A DNA stretch of 64,000 bases, from contig NZ_JAVYJB010000001.1 of NCBI RefSeq assembly GCF_032490495.1, positions 62,001 through 126,000 on the forward strand, read 5' to 3'. The notes under the pieces are model-generated. The model did no database searches and was not told the origin of the DNA. It was given only the letters and a program-made list of their open reading frames with translations. Shown one piece after another: positions 26,036 through 34,740 of the stretch (position 1 is the stretch's first letter; every line of letters begins with the position of its first letter). Position numbers and translations under genes: made by a program. This DNA is from Pilosibacter fragilis (GTDB taxonomy: Bacteria > Bacillota > Clostridia > Lachnospirales > Lachnospiraceae).

Positions 26036-27319
26036 TCACATACCTCCTGTTTTCGATGCAAACAGGAATGGGTCCTGGTGCGCTTCCGATACCTGGCGGA
26101 TTTTTGACAGTGATTCCACGTGCGTCATGTAGACGTCGATTGTGATATTGGTACTGGAATGTCCGAGATACCGGGAAACTGCCTTTAACACGGCTTCTTT
26201 ATCCGGATTTCCTTCTGCTCCATATTCATACATCAGGGTTGCGGTGATATGACGCAGATCATGCGGACTGACGTTCGGAATGCCGGCAGATGCGCAGATG
26301 CGTTTTAAAGCGCATCCGACTGTATTTTCATCCTTGAGTCTTCCAAAATCTGCGATGGAAACATATCCGTCGTACTGCATTTCCCATGGTCTGCCCTGCG
26401 ACAGCCGTTTAGCCTTTAAATCCTCCAGATATTCCTTGCGTTCCTTCACAAGTGTAAAAATATATCCAGGAACTCTCAGGATACGATCGCTGGTTTCGTT
26501 TTTGGTGGTTTTGATTTTTGGATCCGTATTCCGAACGGAGAATGTGCCATCCGGCTTCATATTGAGGGTGCATTGTCTGGCTGCCTGTCTGCGGATATGC
26601 AAAGTCCCATTATTTTCGTCAAAATCCGTGAATCGGAGCCCGCGTATTTCCCCGCTTCTCAATCCTAAAAGCAACAGGCAGATTTCCAGGAAATGTACGG
26701 TATACCTGGCTTCTTCCAATAACTTCCTCACATCTTCCATCGTGTAAGATGGGAATTCCTTAACTGGTCTTTTAAACAGGCACGGCTCGACATGTTGCAT
26801 GGGATTCATGCGGATCCGGTCCAGTGCCATGGCATGGGAAAAGAAACTCTTCAGAAGCTTGTAAACCAGTGGCTGCGAGGAAACGCAAATACCGTTCGCG
26901 CGGGCGATGATATCTTCAACGTCTTTCCAGGTAACCTGTTCCAGCGTTTTTTCACCTGTCTGTCCAAGATTCGGCAGCAGATAATGGAAGAGCGTATAGG
27001 CCATCAGGACCGCATAAGCATCTGCTGAATCAGACGGGAAGGTAGTGTGGTACCAGTGCTGCAGTTCCTCTGCGAACGAAAGAGTTTTTTTAACCTGTTC
27101 CTGCAATTTCTTCATTTCGCCAGTGAACTCATTTAAGGCATTGACGCTGTTTCGCAAGGCATCTTCCATCTGATCGTACCCTTCCGGGTGTACCCGGTAT
27201 ACAATTTCATGGTTGTCGTTTAAATATTTCTCACGAAAATACCATTTACCGTCTTCCTCATTCATAAAAATAGGCGCCTGCGTGGCAGCAGGCTGTGTAT
27301 GTTTCTTCTGTTTCATCAT
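26036..27319 (-). CDS. Tyrosine recombinase/integrase 2
   Basis: A 427-residue integrase, different from but related in fold to integrase 1. Catalytic residues: Arg in LLLGLRSGEIRGLRF, HDLRHITATLMYE, GHSSTNITIDVYMTHV with nucleophilic Tyr. ATG-ATG at 27319 follows AGAAGGAG. Tandem pairs of tyrosine recombinases occur in some ICEs where both are needed, or where one controls the other. Both here appear intact and are cotranscribed behind the HTH gene. Confidence 0.94.
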   Translation of the reverse strand: MMKQKKHTQPAATQAPIFMNEEDGKWYFREKYLNDNHEIVYRVHPEGYDQMEDALRNSVNALNEFTGEMKKLQEQVKKTLSFAEELQHWYHTTFPSDSADAYAVLMAYTLFHYLLPNLGQTGEKTLEQVTWKDVEDIIARANGICVSSQPLVYKLLKSFFSHAMALDRIRMNPMQHVEPCLFKRPVKEFPSYTMEDVRKLLEEARYTVHFLEICLLLLGLRSGEIRGLRFTDFDENNGTLHIRRQAARQCTLNMKPDGTFSVRNTDPKIKTTKNETSDRILRVPGYIFTLVKERKEYLEDLKAKRLSQGRPWEMQYDGYVSIADFGRLKDENTVGCALKRICASAGIPNVSPHDLRHITATLMYEYGAEGNPDKEAVLKAVSRYLGHSSTNITIDVYMTHVESLSKIRQVSEAHQDPFLFASKTGGM

Positions 27320-27399
27320 GTGGTCTCCTTCTGTGAGATTCCACAATCAGCCACTTCAAGGATAACACGAACTGACTGTTTGTGAAATCCCCATTTTTG

Positions 27400-27645
27400 T
27401 TATTTTTCTGTCTTTTTTCCATAAAACCAATCATCGAAACTTTCTTTCGGGATGCGGTACATGGTGCCGATTTTATGGACCAAGAACGGACCGTGGTCGC
27501 GATATACCTGAGCCAGGAAATTGTAGGCCGCGGAACGCTTGACACCAAGCATCGTCTGGATATCTTCCGGTGTGTAGGCAATGCGTTCGGTGTCTGACAG
27601 ATATGTCTGATCCGACCCGCCATTTACTGATGTCGTTTTTGCCAT
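27400..27645 (-). CDS. Excisionase-like HTH (MerR/HTH_17 type) protein
   Basis: An 81-residue winged-HTH DNA-binding protein. Residues about 25-75 (AYTPEDIQTMLGVKRSAAYNFL, then IGTMYRIPKESFDDWF) match the helix-turn-helix 17/excisionase pattern. Start follows AAAGGAG. It is first in a unit with the two integrases and carries the element-type promoter at 27684. It probably bends DNA at the element ends and biases integrase toward excision. Confidence 0.82.
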   Translation of the reverse strand: MAKTTSVNGGSDQTYLSDTERIAYTPEDIQTMLGVKRSAAYNFLAQVYRDHGPFLVHKIGTMYRIPKESFDDWFYGKKTEK

Positions 27646-27683
27646 AATTTCTCCTTTCATTTGATTTTTTTTGTTCGCGAAAG

Positions 27684-27713
27684 AATTATGGTCTGAAAAT
27701 CCATATTAATGGT
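27684..27713 (-). promoter_or_regulatory. Element promoter P1 (ACCATT box, CATAAT)
   Basis: CATAAT in TCC/ACCATAATT context with ACCATT 16 bases before CCATAATT, 38 bases before the xis-like start. Member of the conserved promoter family described in the findings. Confidence 0.65.
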
Positions 27714-27890
27714 TGAAAGGAAAGCTGCGTAATGTCTGCATCTGGGAACAAAAACGATGCGTTTTCTCCAAAAATAATATACAGAACCGAACAAATGTGC
27801 TATGATATGGACAGTACCTCATAAACCGGCACGTGGATACATGTTCCTTTGTCGGAAATAATAGAATGATAAGAAGGAGAACAAAAAGAT

Positions 27891-28163
27891 ATGAACAGAC
27901 AGGATTTAATCGCAGCGATTGCAGAAAAGACAGGAGTAACCAAAAAAGATGCAGATGCAGTTGTAAAGGCATTTACGGAAGTTGTGATGGACGATGTGGC
28001 AGCAGGAAATAAAGTCCAGCTGATCGGCTTTGGAACGTTTGAGTCCGTGGAAAGAGCGGCTCGTGAGGGGCGGAATCCGAGAACCAATGAGACAATGACC
28101 ATTGCAGCATCCAGAAGCCCGAAGTTCAAACCGGCAGCTCCGTTCAAACAGAAACTGAAATAA
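27891..28163 (+). CDS. HU-family DNA-binding protein
   Basis: A 90-residue HU/IHF protein: MNRQDLIAAIAEKTGVTKKD, then FTEVVMDDVAAGNKVQLIGFGTFE and the DNA-binding arm REGRNPRTNETMTI. Ribosome site AGAAGGAG. HU bends and compacts DNA and helps tyrosine recombinases and replication initiators. It is the only ICE-region gene in this part on the plus strand, divergent from the integrase unit, and has its own terminator. Confidence 0.96.
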   Translation: MNRQDLIAAIAEKTGVTKKDADAVVKAFTEVVMDDVAAGNKVQLIGFGTFESVERAAREGRNPRTNETMTIAASRSPKFKPAAPFKQKLK

Positions 28164-28177
28164 TAATTTTCAGTCAC

Positions 28178-28213
28178 AAAAAGAGTAGAGAAACCAATCT
28201 CTACTCTTTTTTT
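28178..28213 (+). terminator. Terminator after HU gene
   Basis: A perfect 13-bp stem AAAAAGAGTAGAG with an 8-base loop and a run of seven T, 14 bases after the HU stop. Confidence 0.93.
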
Positions 28214-28364
28214 GCGCTTTTGGAATGGTTATTGAATTACCCAAGACAAGCCCTGCTATGGTTTTGTTGTCCTACCATAGATAGACCGGGCTCATGTAGG
28301 TGTCATGATAACAGAAACGCACACTGTCGGCCACACTCATATGACAGTACCGCAGTTCCCCATA

Positions 28365-29099
28365 TCAGTTACCATACATGGCAATCTGAGACGAATCATA
28401 ATAATACCAGGCTCCGTCGGTATCCTGTACGGCATTCCACTGATGAATTTCATTCTGGACCAGAACCGGTTCTGTAAAGATTGGATCTTCACAATTCCAA
28501 TCCACAACTGCGGTTGCCGGATTAAACGGGATAGCTTTGACCAGGGCACAAAATGCTTTTGCGAAAGACGCGCAGACGCCTTCCCCTGTTGTAATAAGAT
28601 AGTATGCCCCCTGTGCCTGTTTTAATTGTTCCCTTGAAATATCCGCATTAAAATGATAGTTTCTTCCAAGATGCAGACAGGCAGTCTGCAATGCATCCCG
28701 TTTGGACAAACCGTTCGGGAAAATGACTTTGGCGGCATCTGATGCCCACCGATCCACGGCATCCTGGCGGTTTATACAAGTCTGAAGTTGTTCCTGGTTC
28801 ATGGTAAAGTGCAGGGTCAGATCCCCGGTTCTGGAAAATGTCGAGGAAACTTCCGCCGGGCTGCATGCCGGAAAAACCTTCGACCATACACGGGTTAGGG
28901 CATTATAACTGTCAGTCAGAGTTTGGTTTCCGGGGAATGAAAAAGTCAGATTGTTTCCGTCATACGTCTGTGACAGTTCCGCCCCCTGGAATAATCCGAC
29001 TGCTTCATGCGCGGTTTTGGGTGATGCAAATGCCGTAATATTCATACACAGGGACAAAAACAATACCAGCGCCGTTGAAAGAAAAGTATTTTTTCTCAT
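28365..29099 (-). CDS. Exported transglutaminase-like protein
   Basis: A 244-residue secreted protein with signal peptide MRKNTFLSTALVLFLSLCMNITAFA. The C-terminal half is a transglutaminase-like (papain-fold) domain: Cys in GEGVCASFAKAF, His in EIHQWNAVQD and Asp in YYYDSSQ form the catalytic triad. In Gram-positives such domains act as cell-surface proteases or protein cross-linkers. Ribosome site GGGAGGAG. Placed on the element by its promoter-like motif at 29151 and its position inside the ICE. It could modify the large surface proteins encoded further right (inference). Confidence 0.85.
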   Translation of the reverse strand: MRKNTFLSTALVLFLSLCMNITAFASPKTAHEAVGLFQGAELSQTYDGNNLTFSFPGNQTLTDSYNALTRVWSKVFPACSPAEVSSTFSRTGDLTLHFTMNQEQLQTCINRQDAVDRWASDAAKVIFPNGLSKRDALQTACLHLGRNYHFNADISREQLKQAQGAYYLITTGEGVCASFAKAFCALVKAIPFNPATAVVDWNCEDPIFTEPVLVQNEIHQWNAVQDTDGAWYYYDSSQIAMYGN

Positions 29100-29150
29100 A
29101 ATCTCCTCCCGGATGCGGATGACGCCGTATCCTTTTTTTGGTATTTTGTT

Positions 29151-29180
29151 AATTATGGAAGGAGAACTTTTTCCAAAACA
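29151..29180 (-). promoter_or_regulatory. Element promoter P2 (weak upstream box)
   Basis: TCCATAATT 52 bases before the transglutaminase-like gene. The upstream box fits neither the ACCAAT nor the GCGA class well. It overlaps the terminator of the DUF6273 gene. Confidence 0.5.
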
Positions 29181-29217
29181 AAAGGGATGCGATCCGGAGA
29201 TTGCATCCCTTTTGTTT
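29175..29217 (-). terminator. Terminator after DUF6273 gene
   Basis: Stem AACAAAAGGGATGC (with a small loop around TCTCCGGATC) followed by TTTTGTTTT on the minus strand, 10 bases after the gene end. Confidence 0.9.
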
Positions 29218-29226
29218 CGCCGTGCT

Positions 29227-29823
29227 TTATTCCAGGCAAAATCCCGGTGAAATTCCGTAATGGTTCCAAACGGGTGCTCCGCGCCAGTTTCCGTTTCCAT
29301 CCGTAACATAACAGGAAATCTGGTTTAAGCGGTAGATGGAACGCAGCCAGCTTGTGGCAGCCGCTCCGGTTTCGCAATATGCGACATTCTTTTCATACGT
29401 CTGATCCGTAATGCCAAGTTTCTGCTGTCTGCTGTAAGTTTTTCCCTCGTTCGGGCGCCGGTCATTTTCATTTGGACCGCCTCGGTGTTCTTTTCCTGAG
29501 AACAGCCACAATTTATCATAAGTTGTGATCATTTTGCCAGTCGTATTGCCGGATACAGAATCCGATTTCACGGTTTTTGGCACGATCGCGGTTTTGAGGT
29601 TATAATCATCATGAGCATCGGTCTGCCCGAGTCGTCCGAAGTTCCACGGCGTACCCAATTCAAAATGGCGCAGTACCGTGCGCGGGCTGACGAGCAGGCA
29701 GTGGCCTTCGATCATGAACCAGTATTTGTTATTCGTCTTCACGCTGATCTGTGCCGGGTCTGTGTGGTTTCTCTGCCGGTCAAACAGCTCCAGCATCCCG
29801 GCATGTTCTGAAATCATCTGCAT
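29227..29823 (-). CDS. DUF6273-type protein, probably 5'-truncated
   Basis: A 198-residue protein ending in the DUF6273 pattern: TSWLRSIYRLNQISCYVTDG, then APVWNHYGISPGFCLE. The same domain ends the giant protein at 60869, where it follows a long surface region. Here there is no signal peptide, and the upstream side is cut by Rpn unit B, whose flanking hairpin lies at 29851. A usable ribosome site (AGGAGG) does precede the ATG, so a short cytosolic product may still be made. Probably a relic of a longer surface gene. Confidence 0.6.
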   Translation of the reverse strand: MQMISEHAGMLELFDRQRNHTDPAQISVKTNNKYWFMIEGHCLLVSPRTVLRHFELGTPWNFGRLGQTDAHDDYNLKTAIVPKTVKSDSVSGNTTGKMITTYDKLWLFSGKEHRGGPNENDRRPNEGKTYSRQQKLGITDQTYEKNVAYCETGAAATSWLRSIYRLNQISCYVTDGNGNWRGAPVWNHYGISPGFCLE

Positions 29824-29850
29824 CTCTATTTCCTCCTAAAACTGAAATGT

Positions 29851-29884
29851 GAGGTCGACCACGGGAACCTCCGTGACCGGCCTC
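29851..29884. repeat. Conserved hairpin, copy 2
   Basis: GAGGTCGACCACGG stem with CCGTGACCGGCCTC. One pair is changed from A-T to G-C on both sides relative to 15187. It is followed by the same ~90 bases of tail (TATATCTACAAACAAGTGA...), and flanks the left end of Rpn unit B. Confidence 0.8.
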
Positions 29885-30293
29885 ATGTGCTTTATATCTA
29901 CAAACAAGTGAATAAATTTTGCGACTGTATAAATATATCCATTTTTCATTTTGGATATTTTTTAGGGACATATCCAAAAAACTACTTTTTTATTTCCAAA
30001 ATAGCAAATCATCGCAAATCCTTTATCCATGCGGCTTTGCCTCTATTTTGTACATTTCCTAAATTTTTTCCAAAATCCAAAATAGACCGTCAAATCTTAC
30101 CTCAAATCTTCTCCAATTTTCCAAAATGAATTTTTCCAATATCGCCCCATTTTGGCTGTAAAATTTTTGACAGCCAGCAGGGTATGTGTCGCAAAAGTTG
30201 GTGCTGGCATCAAAAAAGAGCCTCCTCTCAGGGAAGCTCTTGGGGAAATATCTTTTGCTGTAATGTTTCTCCACAAGGAGAGTTTCGGCAGCT

Positions 30294-31161
30294 CTACAAG
30301 TTTAATGCCTTATAAATAGCATCAACGTTGTAATCCGGACCAAAGTTCGGGGCTACATCCATAATTTTCTGAATCAAAGGCACGTCCTGTTCGACAAGAT
30401 CATTTGCAATTTCCTCTGCTGAAGAAAACTTCTGCATCTTGGCGCAAACCTGCTTAATCAACTGCAGCATTCTACCTTTTTTGATGCCTATTTCAACACC
30501 TTCCTCATGTGCCTGATTTCTCATAATTTCCATTTCACGACACATAATCGCCACTCCTCTCTCATCTTCCTTAAAATACCGGACGCGGTCTGCAAGGACC
30601 TTGTTATGCATATCCTTTGCATTTGTACAGCTGAAATCATGCATTAATCGCCCAAGTTTCATCCTTAATCTGGGAATTCACATATATGATATGCGCCTCA
30701 TCCTTAAACAATTTCCCGGTTTCCTTTACAACCCTATCAATATGATAGATTGGGAGATATGCTTTCATAACATCATTTTCGGTAATGAAGATTACGAAAG
30801 TCTCATTCAGAGCCTCATACAAATCACCTGGTTCGGTGACATTCGCATCAATTAATGCGCTGTTGTATCGAGCCCTCTTCGCGCCAGCACCTTTGTCACT
30901 CCGCTGAACCTCTACATTAAATACACGGCCATGACTATCGATAGCAAGAATATCCAGTCTTACGGACCGGCCCTGTAAGTTCTTGATGCCACGCTGACTG
31001 TGTACTTCCAGAACGTGGATGCCTTCATCGTTCAGGATGATCCGAAGCAACAGTTCCGCACACTGGATATCTTCAAATACTTTCGTCATGAAGTCATCAT
31101 CCAATAAGCGGAAACCTCTGAGTCTTTGCAGATCTTCCTGATGTTTCTTTTCAAAATCCAT
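30294..31161 (-). pseudogene. Rpn-family nuclease, frameshifted copy
   Basis: Same gene as 13920-14792. A 5-base deletion at about 30658 (GTTTCGTTTC in copy A reduced to GTTTC), between short direct repeats, breaks the frame. The first 170 residues with the catalytic LDILAID and NVEVQ motifs end in a stray tail, and the last 120 residues lie in another frame. The nuclease domain could still be made as a truncated protein, but I treat the gene as broken. Confidence 0.88.
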
Positions 31162-31476
31162 GCATCTTCCTCACTTTCTCTGTGATATTTTATATAAACA
31201 GGGAAAGCCCTTCTGTAGGCATCCCCTGATCATATCGATCTCGGGGCAATGCCCACTTATCAACTTTTTGGAACTAATAATGTATAGTATTATCTTACCA
31301 CACTTGAAACAGCGTCGCAAGATTTCCTTCGATATTTCACCATTACTCTATGCCTTGCATCAACCTATTATAAGTATGGATATGGATCATGGTTCCCAAC
31401 TGCGATTTTTCGGTGTAGAGGAATTTTAAGCTTCTTTTTATCCCCTCAATTCCTCATTTATAGTAACATTATCAGT

Positions 31477-31686
31477 ATGTCTTTTGTACTGTGTCAAAAG
31501 ACATCAAAATCCTGACAGCTACAGGTAGATGGAACCCTCATTGAACCAAAATGTGAGGTCAGCCACGGGAACTTCCGTGACTGGCCTCATGTGTTTTATA
31601 TCTACAAACAAGTGAGTAAATTCTGTGATTGTATAAAGATATACATTTTCCATTTTGGATATTTTTGGGGGGACATATCCAAAATG
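31477..31686. repeat. Structured noncoding module of Rpn unit B
   Basis: Three inverted repeats as in unit A: ATGTCTTTTG stem at 31477-31504, conserved hairpin copy 3 at 31555-31588, CATTTTGGATAT stem at 31651-31686. No ORF. Confidence 0.75.
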
Positions 31687-31734
31687 CATTCTACTGATGT
31701 TAACCTATTTTGCGGATAACGGTTTTTGGAATTC

Positions 31735-31849
31735 TTGTAACCCAATTCATTCTATTTTTGTAACCCGTTTTATTCCATTTTTGTAACCCAAAACAGTACA
31801 TTTTTGTAACCCATTTCGTTCCATTTTTGTAACCCACTTTGGTTCACAA
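31735..31849. repeat. Five 23-bp iterons (TTGTAACCC), copy B
   Basis: TTGTAACCC at 31735, 31758, 31781, 31804 and 31827, the same exact 23-bp period as copy A. Confidence 0.85.
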
Positions 31850-31931
31850 ATTTTGAAATATCCAAAATGGAGCGATTTTAAAAAGTAGGTTTTGAGGTAA
31901 AAACCTTCTTTCGTTTTTTGAGTTCGAATGC

Positions 31932-31965
31932 AAGGTCAGCCATGAAAAACTCCATGACCGACCTC
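31932..31965. repeat. Conserved hairpin, diverged copy 4
   Basis: AAGGTCAGCCATGA...CCATGACCGACCTC, outside Rpn unit B. Two stem positions change together (C-G to T-A, T-G to T-A) while the fold is kept. The tail (GTATACGTATAGG) also resembles the others. The rest of 31889-32132 shows nothing else. Confidence 0.7.
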
Positions 31966-32132
31966 ATATGTTTCTTATTCACAAATCGACGAGTGAATCC
32001 TGCAATTGTATACGTATAGGCATAAAAATCATCCTTTTTTTAAAGTAGATTTCGTTAACGATTTCTAAGAAAAAAGGTTATTTTTGGATCTGCTCTTAGC
32101 CTAATAACGTTGGTTTTTTGATGTCTTTCTTT

Positions 32133-34217
32133 TTATACGAAGTTATGAAATACCAAACAAGTGTCTGCGTTTCTATCGTCATAATCTGTGAATGTTTTTA
32201 CATATTCATTTGCACCATGTACTTTTGTAGCTCTAACGGCATCTTTGCAATTTTGATTGCCATACCCGTACGAATAACGATATCCCACCAATGCTGTCTC
32301 GCGAATATCTCCCGTATGTCCAAATTCGGCTCCCAGATATAAATCCGTTAAACTTACACATTGATACAACATATTATCATATTCCTGCATCAAGGAAGTA
32401 TCCCAATTAGAAAGGTTCAGTTCACTAACCTTTTCGCAATAATAAAACGCCTTACTTGCTTTTGAGACTTTTGCTGTGGTGATGCCAGAAACATTTATTT
32501 TTGTAGCCGCCTTGCAATTATCAAATGCACTAGTTAAGTCGTTCAATTTAGGAGTTCCGCCTAATTGTGATAGATCGATGCTTGTAACTGCACTGGCATA
32601 CGCAAACATTCGTTGCATGCTCTGTACTTGTTTTCCTCTAAAGCTGGACACATTGATGCTTGTGCTGTTAGCATAATAAAACATTTCTTTAAATGTTGTT
32701 ACATTACTGGTATCAAACGAGGTTAAATCCAAATTGGTTATATGTGTTTGATAAAACATTCGTTCCATACTGGTAGCATTAGAAGTATCAAATTTACTAA
32801 AATCAACATAAGTCATGTTGTTAAGATAACCACCATAGAACATCTCATTGCAATTTACATCCGTACAATATTTCTCTGCTTCTGAATACCAGTAATAAAT
32901 TCCACTTGAATCCTCAGTAAATACGTATATTGGCGTACCTGAAGCGTCTGATGATACGATATTTCCAGCAATCAGATACTGAGCATCCGGTGCTTCACTT
33001 TCCGTCCAGTTTTCGAGACGCTTAATATTTGTTTTGTAGCGAGTCTGAATTGCTCTCAATGTTGTATTAAATTGTTTGCCCGGTAAAAATGTTGCCGTCT
33101 TAGCCTTTGTATCTTCCCAACCAGCAGTAAAAGTAATCTCCCCTGTGGTTCCGGAAGGGATGCTCGCAGGACTCCAGCCAGTAAACTTGCAGCCTTCTTT
33201 TGTTGGTGTTGGCGGTGTGTATCCATAATCATCAGAAGTATATTCGGTCTTTTCTCCTGTCAGCGTTCCACCATCTAACACATAATGGATATTATAGGAC
33301 TGTTTATTTGCTTCCCACTGAGCTGTAAAAGTTATGTTTCCGGTGCTGTCTGTTGGAATACTTGCTGGGCTCCACCCAGCAAACGTAAAACCTGTTTTCG
33401 TCGGTTCCGGAGGTGTGTATCCATAATTGGCACTTCCGTACTCCGTCAAGGATCCATCTGCCAAAGTACCTCCATCCAGCGCATAACTGATCTTGCCCAG
33501 TTTCCCGGTCGGATTCTGGTCATCTTTATCCGACGGCCGGCTTGTCTGGTTCCCGGACTGGTTCAGGAAGATGGTGTATACCTGATCCAGAGCATCCTTA
33601 CTCAGATTTCCATCACTGCCAGGTGTCAGGTTCACATTCTGGATATCCGTTGCCTGGATGGCGCAGGCGGTCACGATGATGTCTTCCACGTTACTGCTCA
33701 AATCGGATTCCACCGCGTTTTTCATCTGTACCTTCTGGAACAGCTTGTCCGTGGTTGCGCCCTTACCAAGGGTCTTTTTATAACCGTAGACGTAGGATGT
33801 CTTCGCTTTCCCGTTTTCCCCGGTCACTGTTTCCGTCCGCAGTAGCTCCCACTGGTCACTGACGCCTTTTAACCGGAACAGATCCTGCTTTTTCTGCGCT
33901 CCTGTGCCGTCATCCCCGTCGGTAAACATTTCCTGCGGTACCTCGACCCGTAAAAACGTCAGGGCATCGTTATTGCCTGTGTTCTCGATCTGCGGATCCT
34001 TCACGATCTCCTGGTTTGGGACGATGTTTTTGACCTCATCACTGTCATTGCCCGGATAACCAGGTTCTTCCAGGTCGATCTGGACCCTGCCGATCGTGAA
34101 CGTGTTGGTGGCTGTCTCGGCATCGGTCAGATAGGCCACGGTGCCGCCCGCTGCCACGGAAACCACCAGACCACAGGCAATCAGTGTCCGAAGCAGCTGC
34201 TTCTTTGATTTCCTCAT
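32133..34217 (-). CDS. TasA-like surface protein with InlB-type and BspA-type repeats
   Basis: A 694-residue exported protein. The N-terminus (MRKSKKQLLRTLIACGLVVSVAAGGTVAYLTD, then ATNTFTIGRVQIDLEEPGY) is the TasA/camelysin pattern of proteins cleaved by SipW-type peptidase. Next come two Listeria-Bacteroides (InlB B-type) repeats near residues 245-375 (YGYTPPEPTKTGFTFAGWSP and a second copy). Then a BspA/DUF285 leucine-rich part (MFYQTHITNLDLTSFDTSNV and following). TasA forms extracellular fibres; the repeats suggest adhesion. ATG at 34217 follows AAGGAGG. Promoter P3 lies at 34256. No SipW gene is seen in the window. Confidence 0.88.
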   Translation of the reverse strand: MRKSKKQLLRTLIACGLVVSVAAGGTVAYLTDAETATNTFTIGRVQIDLEEPGYPGNDSDEVKNIVPNQEIVKDPQIENTGNNDALTFLRVEVPQEMFTDGDDGTGAQKKQDLFRLKGVSDQWELLRTETVTGENGKAKTSYVYGYKKTLGKGATTDKLFQKVQMKNAVESDLSSNVEDIIVTACAIQATDIQNVNLTPGSDGNLSKDALDQVYTIFLNQSGNQTSRPSDKDDQNPTGKLGKISYALDGGTLADGSLTEYGSANYGYTPPEPTKTGFTFAGWSPASIPTDSTGNITFTAQWEANKQSYNIHYVLDGGTLTGEKTEYTSDDYGYTPPTPTKEGCKFTGWSPASIPSGTTGEITFTAGWEDTKAKTATFLPGKQFNTTLRAIQTRYKTNIKRLENWTESEAPDAQYLIAGNIVSSDASGTPIYVFTEDSSGIYYWYSEAEKYCTDVNCNEMFYGGYLNNMTYVDFSKFDTSNATSMERMFYQTHITNLDLTSFDTSNVTTFKEMFYYANSTSINVSSFRGKQVQSMQRMFAYASAVTSIDLSQLGGTPKLNDLTSAFDNCKAATKINVSGITTAKVSKASKAFYYCEKVSELNLSNWDTSLMQEYDNMLYQCVSLTDLYLGAEFGHTGDIRETALVGYRYSYGYGNQNCKDAVRATKVHGANEYVKTFTDYDDRNADTCLVFHNFV

Positions 34218-34255
34218 AAAAAGAAAACCTCCTTCCATAATTTTTCTTGCGGAAC

Positions 34256-34290
34256 AATTATGGACAGAAATGCTTCATAAATCGCAAAAA
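34256..34290 (-). promoter_or_regulatory. Element promoter P3 (TTTTTGCGA box, CATAAT)
   Basis: CCATAATT with GCGA starting exactly 22 bases before it and a T-run ahead of the box. About 38 bases before the TasA-like start. Confidence 0.75.
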
Positions 34291-34587
34291 GTTGAATCTG
34301 TTGTTTCGGTTTCCCGGATCATTCCAGGACCATATTCCTGTTCCGGCATCTCAATGGGTGAATCCGGCACGTTTTTGGTTTGAGGTGGATTGCTTTGTTT
34401 CGGAAATAAAAGGAAAACCAGTTCTCGCCCTTATACCCTCTTGTTTCGGAAATAAAAGGAAATTTACAAAAACTGTTTCTTTCCTTTTATTTCGCAAACA
34501 TATTCTCCTCTTTTCCCTTGTTTTTCTGTGCGTTTTTTCCTTTTATATCGCAAACAAGCATGTTCTGCTCCATTTCATGTTTTCCTT

Positions 34588-34671
34588 TTATTTCCTAAAC
34601 AAGGAAGTTTCATGTCGGTGAGTTTTTTCCATAATGTTCCGTGTTTTCGCCCCATACAGCTGTCGCTGCAA
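34588..34671 (-). CDS. Possible 27-aa peptide ORF
   Basis: TTG start at 34671, 6 bases after GGAGGAG, giving a basic 27-residue peptide that stops inside one of the AT-rich repeats. It begins about 40 bases downstream of promoter P4. Could be a leader peptide or chance. Confidence 0.2.
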   Translation of the reverse strand: MQRQLYGAKTRNIMEKTHRHETSLFRK

Positions 34672-34707
34672 CTAGAAAAGCTCCTCCCATACATTGGCTG
34701 TCGGGAC

Positions 34708-34740
34708 AATTATGGAAGCATTGAATTAAAATTTTGCATA
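34708..34740 (-). promoter_or_regulatory. Element promoter P4, no clear gene
   Basis: CCATAATT with GCAAAA at -22. It drives leftward through the inverted repeats, with no substantial ORF before P3, so it may make a small RNA. Confidence 0.5.

Larger units (their letters stand above)
29982..31888. mobile_element. Rpn repeat unit, copy B
   Basis: A 1.9-kb unit nearly identical to copy A, uninterrupted by any IS, with CTACTTTTT at the left and AAAAAGTAG at the right. It carries a frameshifted Rpn gene, the hairpin module and the 23-bp iterons. Same orientation as copy A, so the two form direct repeats about 14.5 kb apart. Confidence 0.72.

Noticed and set aside
34628..34640. Additional CATAAT site on the plus strand
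   Set aside because: No upstream box at the conserved distance and no plus-strand gene follows.
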